Shown: one piece after another, positions 50,702 to 58,785 of the stretch
How the letters are laid out: each line of letters opens with the position of its first letter
Numbering within the stretch: the first letter of the stretch is position 1
Assembly: GCF_004765605.1 (NCBI RefSeq)
Contig: NZ_SRLC01000001.1
Coordinates: 558,001-622,000, forward strand
DNA: 64,000 nt
Origin: Hymenobacter aquaticus
GTDB taxonomy: Bacteria > Bacteroidota > Bacteroidia > Cytophagales > Hymenobacteraceae
Direction of reading: 5' to 3'
The notes under the pieces: generated by a model
Seen by the model: only the letters and a program-made list of their open reading frames with translations
What the model was told of the DNA's origin: nothing
The model's database searches: none
Made by a program: the position numbers and the translations under genes

Positions 50702-53257
50702 TCATTCCACTACTAATTGAGCCGTTGCCTTGTCGCAGCGCACCGTGTAGATGCCCGCCGCCAGTTCCCGCAGGTCCAGTCGCAGTGAGCTAGCCGCCGC
50801 CGGCAGCGTAACGGACCGGATTACGCGCCCCAACCCGTCAATCACCTGAACTTGACGAGAGTAGGCCACAGCGGGCAAACTCAATGTTGCGCTGGCCTGG
50901 GCCGGGTTGGGATACAATCCGAGTACTGCCCTGCGGGGAGAAGCTGTGGCCAGTGGGCCTTGCGGCTCGTTATAAATTCCGAAAAAAGCCGAAACCTTAT
51001 TGGTTTCTCTGGGACTAAAAATTGACCCTCCTCCCACAGTCGTAAAGTTTCCACCGGCGCAGACTTCTCCATCCCGCCCCACCGCTAATGCCTCAACCGA
51101 CCCGTTCAATCCGGAACCCAGGCTGCTCCAGGTGCTGCCATTCCACTTGGCAACGTATACGGCATCGTATACTGGTGATGCCGCGACGGAAGTAAAGGAG
51201 CCCCCGATGTAGACGTTGGCGCCATGGGTAGCAATAGCCCGAACGGTTTGATTCGCGCCTCCCCCTAATGCGCTCCAGGTGCTGCCATTCCATTTGGCTA
51301 CGCGGTTGGCAGGTACCCCGGCAATGGAGGTAAAGCTACCACCAACATAAAGGTCAGAGCCGCTGGCTGCCATTGCCAAAACGCTTCCACTGCCCGCGCC
51401 CAACGCGCTCCAGACGCTGCCGTCCCACTTGGCAACCAGGCACGCGGGCAGGCACGGGCCTCCTGCGCCCGCGACGTATAAGTCGGGGCCAATAAAAACC
51501 ATCGCACTGCCGGCCCCTTGCAGGCAGCCAACACTACTCCAGGAAGCGCCATTCCACCGGAACACCCCACCTGCTACCACTCCAGAGGAAACAGGAATGC
51601 CACCTGAGATGTAGAGGCCGCCAGGGCCGGCCGCCATGGCATTTATATGGCTAACGTCACCCAGATCTGACCAGGTGCTGCCATTCCATCGGGCTACTCT
51701 ATTACTAAGACCGGAGCCTGAGGCAGTAGGGCTTTGAAATGATCCGCCAGCGTAGACGGTAGCGCCGCTCACCGCTAAGTGATAGACGCCGCCCGTAAAG
51801 CCAGGATGCATGGCCAGGCCACCACCAACTGAACTCCACGTAGTTCCGTCCCATTTGGCTACGCAGCCAGTAAAGATGTTTCCAATCCGGTCGAAAGACC
51901 CGCCCACATAGACCTGGGTTCCGCTCACCGCTACGGCCCGAATAGTCCCGCCGTTTCCCGGACTCACTGCACTCCAGACTGAACCATTCCATTTGGCGAC
52001 GGAAAACGCGGTAACGCCCCCCGCTGCGGGAAAATTTCCACCGGCGTACAGGTCCGGCCCATTCTTCGCCAAGGCAAAGACATCCCCGCCACCCTTATCC
52101 TCGTCAATGCCACTCCCCACCGTGCTCCAGGCGCCACCATTCCACTTCGCAATCCGACGGACTGGTGCGCCCCCGGCCTGCGAGAAGGTGCCGCCTGCAT
52201 ACACCTCTGTGCCTTGCACGGCCAACGCAAACACGCCCCCGCCGTCAATTCCTCCGCCGAGTGGAAGCCACGCTCCGTTTTCCCATTTCGCAACCTGTTT
52301 TGCCTCTACACCGCCGGCTTGAGTAAATCCGCCTCCTACGTACACGGCAAAGCCCGCCACGGCCACGGCCTTGACCTCGCCGTTTACGCCCGTGCCCAGC
52401 GCCAGCCAGGTACTTCCTGCCCACAAGGCTACCCCGCCAGCGGCTACCCCGCCCGCCTGCGAAAACCGGCCGCCCACGTACACCCCCATTGGATTCACGG
52501 CCAGGGCATTCACGTTGTCATTGGTGCCAACTCCCAGGGCGCTCCAGCTGCTTCCACTCCACCGAGCAATTCTGTTCGCCGGGTTGCCACCAGCCTGCGT
52601 AAAGCTACCGCCCACATACAGATCAGCGCCATCCAGGGCCAAAGCAAATACGGTGCTGTTCACTCCGGCACCCAAGGCGCTCCAGGCATTTCCGCTCCAT
52701 TTGGCTATTCGATTAGCCGCCAGACTCCCAACGAAGGTAAAAGATCCCCCCACGTAGAGGTCTCCATTGGCTGCCAAGGCCAATGCATTGACCCCGACGC
52801 CTGTTCCGCCATTCGTCCCTCCGCCCAGCGCAGACCAAGAAGTACCATCCCATTTGGCGATGTTTCGAGCAGCAGTATTCCCCACCGCGGTAAAGGTTCC
52901 GCCGATATACACTGTACTGCCGGAAGCAACGATGGCGTTTACCCGGCCATTGGTTCCGGCTAGCGCAAATCCGTCCTGCCAAAACTGGTCTCCAGCTCCT
53001 GCAACAGAAGCACTATGAAAGACAGGGCGGCCATCCGGGGCGGTGCTCATCGTGAAATCGTGGGCATCGAAGGAGCCAGTAATGCCGGTTCGCAGCGTTC
53101 CATCGGGGTTTAGCGCGTGGGCCAGGGAAGTAGCCAATGGGGCCTCGCCACTTGGCAGAGGAGCAGCAAAACCGGGCCTGGCCCAGCACAGACACAGCAG
53201 CAGTGCCCAACGAGTAAATAAGTTGTTTAGTAGCAGCCGGGTAGCAGAGGTATGCAT
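50702..53257 (-). CDS. T9SS-secreted beta-propeller-like repeat protein
   Basis: 851 residues. Signal peptide (about 1-32). Residues about 85-760 consist of a repeat of roughly 45-55 residues, each with (V/I)AKWxGxxWSxLG and (V/L)YVGGSFTxAGG. I count 13 copies of the AKW block. This resembles kelch/WD-type propeller units found in secreted Bacteroidota proteins. A T9SS type A tail ends it (VLGLYPNPAQASATL ... ELAAGIYTV). Surface-exposed binding or structural protein; ligand unknown. Its codon and base use is a little less GC-rich than neighbours. Confidence 0.9.
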   Translation of the reverse strand: MHTSATRLLLNNLFTRWALLLCLCWARPGFAAPLPSGEAPLATSLAHALNPDGTLRTGITGSFDAHDFTMSTAPDGRPVFHSASVAGAGDQFWQDGFALAGTNGRVNAIVASGSTVYIGGTFTAVGNTAARNIAKWDGTSWSALGGGTNGGTGVGVNALALAANGDLYVGGSFTFVGSLAANRIAKWSGNAWSALGAGVNSTVFALALDGADLYVGGSFTQAGGNPANRIARWSGSSWSALGVGTNDNVNALAVNPMGVYVGGRFSQAGGVAAGGVALWAGSTWLALGTGVNGEVKAVAVAGFAVYVGGGFTQAGGVEAKQVAKWENGAWLPLGGGIDGGGVFALAVQGTEVYAGGTFSQAGGAPVRRIAKWNGGAWSTVGSGIDEDKGGGDVFALAKNGPDLYAGGNFPAAGGVTAFSVAKWNGSVWSAVSPGNGGTIRAVAVSGTQVYVGGSFDRIGNIFTGCVAKWDGTTWSSVGGGLAMHPGFTGGVYHLAVSGATVYAGGSFQSPTASGSGLSNRVARWNGSTWSDLGDVSHINAMAAGPGGLYISGGIPVSSGVVAGGVFRWNGASWSSVGCLQGAGSAMVFIGPDLYVAGAGGPCLPACLVAKWDGSVWSALGAGSGSVLAMAASGSDLYVGGSFTSIAGVPANRVAKWNGSTWSALGGGANQTVRAIATHGANVYIGGSFTSVAASPVYDAVYVAKWNGSTWSSLGSGLNGSVEALAVGRDGEVCAGGNFTTVGGGSIFSPRETNKVSAFFGIYNEPQGPLATASPRRAVLGLYPNPAQASATLSLPAVAYSRQVQVIDGLGRVIRSVTLPAAASSLRLDLRELAAGIYTVRCDKATAQLVVE

Positions 53258-53675
53258 AGCAGAACGACGACGAGTGAAGAAATCATGTAAAGATTAAACA
53301 CCCGGCAAAGTATGACAATACCTACTTTTTGGTATTTTGATTTTTGTATTATTTCGATATTACCAACGGTAAGGTGCAACACTGCACCGTACGGGCATTC
53401 CAGCGCCGGTATCTAAACGTTCGCCGAGAAATGAATGCTGGGGCTCGTATGTCTTGATCAACAGGACAAGTCAGGCTTATCTTAAGCCTCTGGTTATCAT
53501 AACGGAACATATATCGGCCAAGAGTATGAACAGGTAGTAATCCATGGGGGCTCGTTGACACCAAGGGTTTTTCCGTGAACTACCGGCATTCATAAAACGG
53601 TCCTTTACATCAACACGAGCGGTATGTGCTGCCCGGCGTGTTACAGTCTCTGTTTGCTGAGATGCCAGCAATACG
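53258..53675. other. AT-richer gene-free region
   Basis: About 420 bp, clearly less GC-rich than the surroundings. It holds the promoter of the propeller gene at its left end. Short open frames on the minus strand do not resemble known proteins. No RNA gene recognised. Confidence 0.5.
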
Positions 53676-53710
53676 AAAAAGGCGTTCTGGCTATTAGCCG
53701 GAACGCCTTA
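53676..53710 (-). terminator. terminator of the SseB gene
   Basis: AAGGCGTTC (53679-53687) pairs with 53701-53709, with TGGCTA/TAGCCG pairing inside. On the minus strand it is followed by five T. Confidence 0.75.
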
Positions 53711-53771
53711 GACGATTTAGGTAAGCCCCGGCCGCAATGGCCGAAGCTTTCTGGTTGGTGAAAAACTAAGC

Positions 53772-54734
53772 TTAGGCTTCGGCCCGTTTGTAGACGGGTT
53801 CGGCTTGTAGGAAATACTGGTTCAGCGGCTCCGGGGAGGCTTTGTCCAGCACCATCACGTCGACCAGGTCGTTTTCCTGAATGTTGCCCTGCATGACGGG
53901 GCCCATTTCTTCGAGGAAGGCGGGGTCGTTGTCGTCGGTGTAGAAGGCCAGCAGCAGGCGCGAGGGCGTGGTGTTGTCCTGGAAATGCACCACGGCCACG
54001 TGCGCCGCTTCCACCTGGGGCTTGCTCAGGGCAAATTGCCGCAGGGCCTCGATAATCTTGGCGTGCTCTTCGGTGGGCGCGCCCAGCATCACCTGCACGT
54101 TGCCGGGCGCCGCCTGGGCCAGGTTGCTGCTGAGCAGCTCGGCAATTTCGGTGGCGGGCAGCATCTTGCCCACGGTCGAGAAGGGGTTTAGGGCGCAGTC
54201 GGCTCCCTGCACCATCTGGAAGAAGTCGAGGCCGCGCAGGCGCATGTAGGGCAGCAACTCGTCGGTGCCTTCGGCTTCGAAGATGCGCTCCTTGGCGGTG
54301 AAAACCGGGATTTTGCCGTCGTTGAGCACTTGCAGCTGAATTTCCATGCCTTCCACCGGCGTCACTTCACCGCCGGGCTCGCCTTCCTTCGGAATCGTGA
54401 CCACGAACACCTCCTCATTGAGCAGGGCCTGGTAGAAGCCGGGCCGGAACTCGGGCATGGTGGCGGCGTTGAACAGCAGCTGCTCCAGCACGTTCAGGGG
54501 CTCGAAGTGGGGCATGCTGGGCAGCTCCGGAATCGGCATCTGGGGCATGGGCATCGACGGAGCGGGCGCGGCCGGCGTGGGCGAGGTGTAGCTGGAGCCT
54601 TTGTAGCGCGGCCCGGCGGGAGCCGATGCGTCGGGAGCGGGAGCCGACGGGGCCGCGCCGGGGGCGGCGGGAGCCGGGGAAGCAGGCGCCTGGGGCGCCG
54701 GTTTGTTGGATTTCAGAAAGTCGAAGAGACCCAT
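53772..54734 (-). CDS. SseB family protein
   Basis: 320 residues. An N-terminal stretch GLFDFLKSNK, a 60-residue Ala/Pro/Ser linker, an SseB N-terminal domain (about 75-205: LNVLEQLLFNAATMPEF, PVFTAKERIFEA) and an SseB C-terminal domain (about 215-315: VMLGAPTEEHAKIIEALRQF, RLLLAFYTDDND). Named after enhanced serine sensitivity in E. coli; molecular role unknown. Cytosolic. Transcribed alone. Confidence 0.88.
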   Translation of the reverse strand: MGLFDFLKSNKPAPQAPASPAPAAPGAAPSAPAPDASAPAGPRYKGSSYTSPTPAAPAPSMPMPQMPIPELPSMPHFEPLNVLEQLLFNAATMPEFRPGFYQALLNEEVFVVTIPKEGEPGGEVTPVEGMEIQLQVLNDGKIPVFTAKERIFEAEGTDELLPYMRLRGLDFFQMVQGADCALNPFSTVGKMLPATEIAELLSSNLAQAAPGNVQVMLGAPTEEHAKIIEALRQFALSKPQVEAAHVAVVHFQDNTTPSRLLLAFYTDDNDPAFLEEMGPVMQGNIQENDLVDVMVLDKASPEPLNQYFLQAEPVYKRAEA

Positions 54735-54852
54735 AGGACAGAGTAGATTGGATATGCAAGCTAAGGAGGTTTGCGGAAGAATGCCGCCAAAAATGCTCCT
54801 TGCTATGACTTTTATGGTAGCAATTTGGTTCCCAGCGGGTTTTGGTCAGGGC

Positions 54853-55287
54853 TTAGCGCCCGTCGCTGGCCCCGCAGCCTTGCAGCTGCTCGGTCACTTC
54901 CCGAATCGTGAAAATCTCGCCCTTATTGCCCCAGGAAGTCTGCACGAAGTTCAGGATGTTGGTAATCTGGGAGTCGGTCAGGTGGGAGTCGGCCGGGGGC
55001 ATCACCTGGTTGAATTCCACTCCATTCACCAGCAGCGGGCCTTTCACGCCCTTGCGCACCAGGCAGGCCAGGCTGCCCCGGCTTGTGGTCAGGTAGTCGG
55101 AGCCGGCCAGGGGCGGAATCAGGCGCTTGAGGCCTTCGCCCTGCGCCCCGTGGCAGTTGGCGCAGTGGGTCTCGTAGAGCTTGGCGCCCTCGTTCTGCCG
55201 GTTGGAAAAGCAGCTCATGACGCTCAGGCTCCCGGCCACCACGGCCAGGGCGCGCAGGTACCACAGCGGCTGCTGCAGCGCGCTCAT
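54853..55287 (-). CDS. c-type cytochrome lipoprotein
   Basis: 144 residues. Lipobox-like MSC (Cys26), one haem-binding motif CANCH (Cys42, Cys45, His46), and a likely axial Met in NQVMPPADSHLTD. Single-haem class I fold. Start ATG 55287 overlaps the SCO gene stop by 4 nt (ATGA). Envelope electron carrier, perhaps for the terminal oxidase whose copper site the SCO protein would serve. No oxidase genes are in view. Confidence 0.92.
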   Translation of the reverse strand: MSALQQPLWYLRALAVVAGSLSVMSCFSNRQNEGAKLYETHCANCHGAQGEGLKRLIPPLAGSDYLTTSRGSLACLVRKGVKGPLLVNGVEFNQVMPPADSHLTDSQITNILNFVQTSWGNKGEIFTIREVTEQLQGCGASDGR

Positions 55288-55970
55288 GGGGCTTTTTTCT
55301 GCTTGGCCGCCTCTTCCTGGAGCAGCACGGGCAGCTCCTTGATCAGCCGGTCTACTTCCTCTTTCACCATGCCGTCGTACACGCCGCGAATATGCCGCTC
55401 GGAGTCAATCAGGGCAAAGGTGCCGCTGTGGGCGTAGCCGCCGGGCACGCCGCTGTCTTTCTGGGCGGCCGTCATGTAGCGCTGGGCCAGGCTGAAAATC
55501 GTGTCGTGGGGGGCAGTGGCGAAGTGCCAGCGGCTGGCATCCTGAATGCCCAGGCGCTGGGCGTAGTCGCGCAGCACCGGGATGGAGTCGTGGGCCGGGT
55601 CGATGGTGTGCGACAAAAACAGCACCTGCGGATTGCCCTTGAACTGCTCGTAGACGCGCAGCATCTCGCTCTGCATCTTGGGGCAGATGCTGGGGCAAGT
55701 GGCGAAGAAGAAGTCGGCCACGTAGACCTTGCCGGCAAACGTCTGGTTGGTAATGGTCTTACCGTCCTGGTCGGTCAGCGTGAAGCTGGGAATGGCGGCG
55801 AAGATGGTATCGGCCGGGCCACCGTCGGCGCGGGGCCGCACGTCCCGCTCCCCGATGTAGGGCAGGGCCTGGGCCGTATCATTTTTATCGGAGCAGGAGG
55901 CAAAGGCCAGGGCACTGCTGGCCGCTAGCAAAGCAACCTGGCAGGCGCGGCGAAACGAGGAGAAAATCAT
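55284..55970 (-). CDS. SCO1/SenC family copper/thiol protein
   Basis: 228 residues. Lipobox FASC (Cys26), thioredoxin-like fold with CPSIC (Cys92, Cys96) and the family's distal His in GYAHSGTFALID. SCO proteins deliver copper to the CuA site of cytochrome oxidase or keep its cysteines reduced. It overlaps by 4 nt with both neighbours (upstream unknown lipoprotein, downstream cytochrome c), so the three should be made together. Confidence 0.94.
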   Translation of the reverse strand: MIFSSFRRACQVALLAASSALAFASCSDKNDTAQALPYIGERDVRPRADGGPADTIFAAIPSFTLTDQDGKTITNQTFAGKVYVADFFFATCPSICPKMQSEMLRVYEQFKGNPQVLFLSHTIDPAHDSIPVLRDYAQRLGIQDASRWHFATAPHDTIFSLAQRYMTAAQKDSGVPGGYAHSGTFALIDSERHIRGVYDGMVKEEVDRLIKELPVLLQEEAAKQKKAP

Positions 55971-56401
55971 TGAGCGGGGGCGTTAGAAGAAGGGGCAGCC
56001 AGCTGTAAAACCAGCTTGGCCGAGTCAAGGTTCTGGCGCATCAGCCGGCCCACCGAATCTATTTTCTGCTGTTGCCCGGCAAAGTAGCGCAGCTTGGCGG
56101 CGGCGGCCACCGAGTCGGCGGGCTTGCGGTACTGGTGCATCCAGCCCATCATGGCCGCATCGGCTTGCAGCAGGTTGCGGCGCTGCCGGCCGGCCAGCAC
56201 CGTGTCGGGCCCCGGGGACTTTTGCAGTTTCTGGCGCAGGTCGTAGAGCTGGCCCATCTGGGCCATGAGGGTATCGTGGCTGGCCAGCACGGCTTTTTCG
56301 GCAGCCTCAACTTGCTGCTGCTCAGTGGGGCCGCTGCCGCAGGCAGCTACCAGGGCTGCGCAGCCCACGGCCAGCAGCAGGGAAGGACGGAAGGTAAACA
56401 C
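55967..56401 (-). CDS. lipoprotein of unknown function in the SCO/cytochrome cluster
   Basis: 144 residues starting at GTG 56401, chosen because a TACCTTTG promoter box (56413-56406) lies directly upstream and would otherwise be coding. Signal FRPSLLLAVGCAALVAAC gives a lipobox (AAC). The mature part is helical and charged (QQQVEAAEKAVLASHD, DTLMAQMGQLYDLRQKL), with no cysteine pair. The product may be a helical-bundle accessory lipoprotein. Its stop overlaps the SCO start (ATGA). Confidence 0.75.
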   Translation of the reverse strand: MFTFRPSLLLAVGCAALVAACGSGPTEQQQVEAAEKAVLASHDTLMAQMGQLYDLRQKLQKSPGPDTVLAGRQRRNLLQADAAMMGWMHQYRKPADSVAAAAKLRYFAGQQQKIDSVGRLMRQNLDSAKLVLQLAAPSSNAPAQ

Positions 56402-56405
56402 GCGG

Positions 56406-56413
56406 CAAAGGTA
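56406..56413 (-). promoter_or_regulatory. -7 box of the SCO/cytochrome cluster
   Basis: TACCTTTG, an exact TAnnTTTG, ending 4 nt before GTG 56401. Transcription would start at or within a base or two of the start codon. Confidence 0.5.
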
Positions 56414-56456
56414 CGCCACGCGGCCGGCACTCGCACGCTACAGGAGCCGGCCGGGG

Positions 56457-56978
56457 TTACCACCAATGCTGGCTGCCGTACTGCCAGAGCCAGGCCGTCA
56501 GCGTCCAGAGGCCCCAGATAAGCGCGCCCAGAAAGATCAGAAAGCCGATGAGCACCACCGTGAGCAGCGCCCGGCCGCTGCCCGCGTGCTTGCCCTCGGC
56601 GTAGTGGGCCCGCAGCAGGGCCACGTTTCGCTCGTTGCTTTTATAGGCGAAGTCGAAGATGTTGCCCAGAATGGGAATGGCGCCCACGATGGTGTCAAGC
56701 AGAATGTTGAGCACCATGCGCACCACCACGGCCCCGCTGGCCCCGTGCCGCATCATGGTCATGAGCAACGCGCCCGAAACGGCGAAGGTGGACAGGTCGC
56801 CGACGACGGGCAGCAACCCCAGAAGCGGGTCGAGGCCGAAGCGGAAGGAGGTACCGGGCAGGGTAAACTGGCTGTCCATGAGGCGGGCCACGCGCTCCAC
56901 CCAGCGCAGCCGCTCGTCCTGGTCGAAGGTAGCGGCCACGGGGTTCGGAAGATTGGTTTGTCGGGTCGGGGTAGCCAT
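56457..56978 (-). CDS. DUF4112 membrane protein
   Basis: 173 residues. RLMDSQFTLPGTSFRFGLDPLLGLLPVVGDL and IVGAIPILGNIFDFAYKSNERN match DUF4112. Two weak hydrophobic segments with PxxGD/PxxGN loops plus a strong C-terminal helix (LLTVVLIGFLIFLGALIW). Inner-membrane protein of unknown role. Confidence 0.9.
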   Translation of the reverse strand: MATPTRQTNLPNPVAATFDQDERLRWVERVARLMDSQFTLPGTSFRFGLDPLLGLLPVVGDLSTFAVSGALLMTMMRHGASGAVVVRMVLNILLDTIVGAIPILGNIFDFAYKSNERNVALLRAHYAEGKHAGSGRALLTVVLIGFLIFLGALIWGLWTLTAWLWQYGSQHWW

Positions 56979-57111
56979 AGTGCGGAGGGGTTTGTGCTTT
57001 TAACGCACGTCCCGCCAAAACGATGGGCGGATTCCGTTTAGCGTAGCCAATCAAACCCGCGGCTCGTAGGTTATACTTGTTCGATACCGTTTCACCACAA
57101 CCACACACTAC

Positions 57112-58101
57112 ATGGAAACTCGCAATTTGGGCCAGCAGGGCCTGCGCGTCTCGGCCCTGGGCCTGGGCTGCATGGGCATGTCCGACTTCTACGGGCAGCG
57201 CGACGACGCGGAAAGCACCCGCACCCTGCACCGGGCCCAGGAGCTGGGCGTCACCTTTTTCGACACGGCCGACATGTACGGCCCTTACCTGAACGAGGAA
57301 TTGGTCGGCCGGGCCTTCCAGGGCCGGCGCCAGCAAGTGGTGCTGGCCACCAAGTTCGGGATTCAGCGCGACCCGAACGACCCCACCAAGCGCGGCGTGA
57401 ATGGCCGCCCCGAGTACGTGCGCCAGGCCTGCGAAGGCAGCCTCAAGCGCCTGGGCACCGACTACATCGACCTCTACTACCAGCACCGCGTCGACCCCAG
57501 CACGCCCATCGAGGAAACCGTGGGGGCCATGAGCCGTTTGGTGGAGGAAGGCAAAGTGCGTTTTCTGGGCCTCTCGGAGGCCGCCGCCGACACCGTGCGC
57601 CGGGCCCACGCCGTGCATCCCATTTCGGCGTTGCAAACCGAATATTCGCTCTGGAGCCGTGACCCGGAAGACGAGATTCTGCCCACGGTGCGCGAGTTGG
57701 GCATCGGCTTCGTGCCCTACAGCCCCCTGGGCCGCGGCTTCCTGACCGGCCAGATCCAGAAGTTTGAGGACCTCGACCAGGACGACTACCGCCGCCACAC
57801 GCCCCGCTTCCAGGGCGAGAACTTCCAGAAAAACCTGGACCTGGTAGCCCGCATCAAGGATTTGGCCGGCCAGAAAGGCTGCTCGGCCAGCCAGCTGGCC
57901 CTGGCTTGGGTGCTGGCCCAGGGCCCGGACATCGTGCCAATTCCCGGCACCAAGCGCATCAGCTACCTGGAAGAAAACCTGGGGGCCCTGGAGGTGCAAC
58001 TCACGGCCGATGAGCTTCGTCAGCTCGACGAAATTGCCCCCAAAGGCGTGGCCGCGGGCCTGCGCTACCCCGAGCAGATGATGCGCAGCGTCAACGGTTA
58101 G
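57112..58101 (+). CDS. aldo/keto reductase
   Basis: 329 residues. The (beta/alpha)8 tetrad is intact: Asp51, Tyr56, Lys81, His125 ([23 protein letters not shown]). NADP-binding [12 protein letters not shown] near the end. Similar to the YajO/YhdN type that reduces aldehydes or ketones; substrate unknown. A TATACTTG box lies about 40 bp upstream. Terminator follows. Confidence 0.95.
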   Translation: METRNLGQQGLRVSALGLGCMGMSDFYGQRDDAESTRTLHRAQELGVTFFDTADMYGPYLNEELVGRAFQGRRQQVVLATKFGIQRDPNDPTKRGVNGRPEYVRQACEGSLKRLGTDYIDLYYQHRVDPSTPIEETVGAMSRLVEEGKVRFLGLSEAAADTVRRAHAVHPISALQTEYSLWSRDPEDEILPTVRELGIGFVPYSPLGRGFLTGQIQKFEDLDQDDYRRHTPRFQGENFQKNLDLVARIKDLAGQKGCSASQLALAWVLAQGPDIVPIPGTKRISYLEENLGALEVQLTADELRQLDEIAPKGVAAGLRYPEQMMRSVNG

Positions 58102-58128
58102 CTGACCGGCTTTCGTTGCAATGAATAA

Positions 58129-58162
58129 AAAAAGGCCCGTGCATGCAGCACGGGCCTTTTTC
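58129..58162. terminator. bidirectional terminator
   Basis: A perfect 11-bp stem (58132-58142 with 58148-58158), 5-nt loop ATGCA, A tract and T tract. Shared by convergent genes. Confidence 0.88.
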
Positions 58163-58179
58163 TTGGGTAGTTAGGGAGC

Positions 58180-58617
58180 TTATTTTTTGCGGATGTCGCC
58201 GCGAATTTCACCCTGCGGGTATGCCGCCGAGTGAATGTTCACATACAGGCCGTTGGTGAGCAGCTTGTCGGCCTGGTCGGCCGTCAGCGTCACGGTGCCG
58301 GTGATGGGCGAGGCTAGTTTGTCGAAGGGAACGGCTACGCCGCCCGCTACGCCGGGGCCACCCAAGTGAATATGGCCGGCCGTGGCGGTAATGCCTTGGT
58401 ACGTAACGGTGTAGGCCAGTTGCTTGGTGCCGCTGTTGTAGGTGCCCGTGAAGGTGCCGGTGGCCGTGGAGTTGTTGGCCGGGGTTTGCTGGGCTCCGTT
58501 AATCGTGGCCGTGGTTTCGGTGGTCGTCGCGGCTGGCGCAGTCGTTTCGTCGTCTTTGCTGCAGGCGGTAAACAGGGTAGCGGCCGACAGGGCCAGGTAG
58601 AGGTAAGCTTTTTTCAT
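58180..58617 (-). CDS. CHRD domain lipoprotein
   Basis: 145 residues from ATG 58617. Lipobox FTAC (Cys19), a Thr/Ala linker, and a CHRD domain (about 38-142) with GTFTGTYNSGTKQLAYTVTY, AGHIHLGGPGVAGG and NGLYVNIHSAAYPQGEIRG. The two HxH/IH motifs are conserved in bacterial CHRD proteins and could bind metal. Exported; function unknown. The common neighbour here is not informative. Confidence 0.92.
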   Translation of the reverse strand: MKKAYLYLALSAATLFTACSKDDETTAPAATTTETTATINGAQQTPANNSTATGTFTGTYNSGTKQLAYTVTYQGITATAGHIHLGGPGVAGGVAVPFDKLASPITGTVTLTADQADKLLTNGLYVNIHSAAYPQGEIRGDIRKK

Positions 58618-58785
58618 ATGAACGGGGTGCAATAGAGGTGAGAGAAGCTGGTGTGTGGGCAGATACTACGAAGCCGCCGGTAGAAGCGGATTTATAGAAA
58701 AACGATTTTAGACAAATATTTTACCCCGCTGCCGGTAAGGCGCAGAGTAACAGGTGGTCGGCAAGATAAATGGCTGCCAGTTGCC

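Noticed and set aside
53349..53671. Small minus-strand proteins in the AT-rich gap
   Set aside because: Overlapping short frames without signal peptide, domain or codon character.
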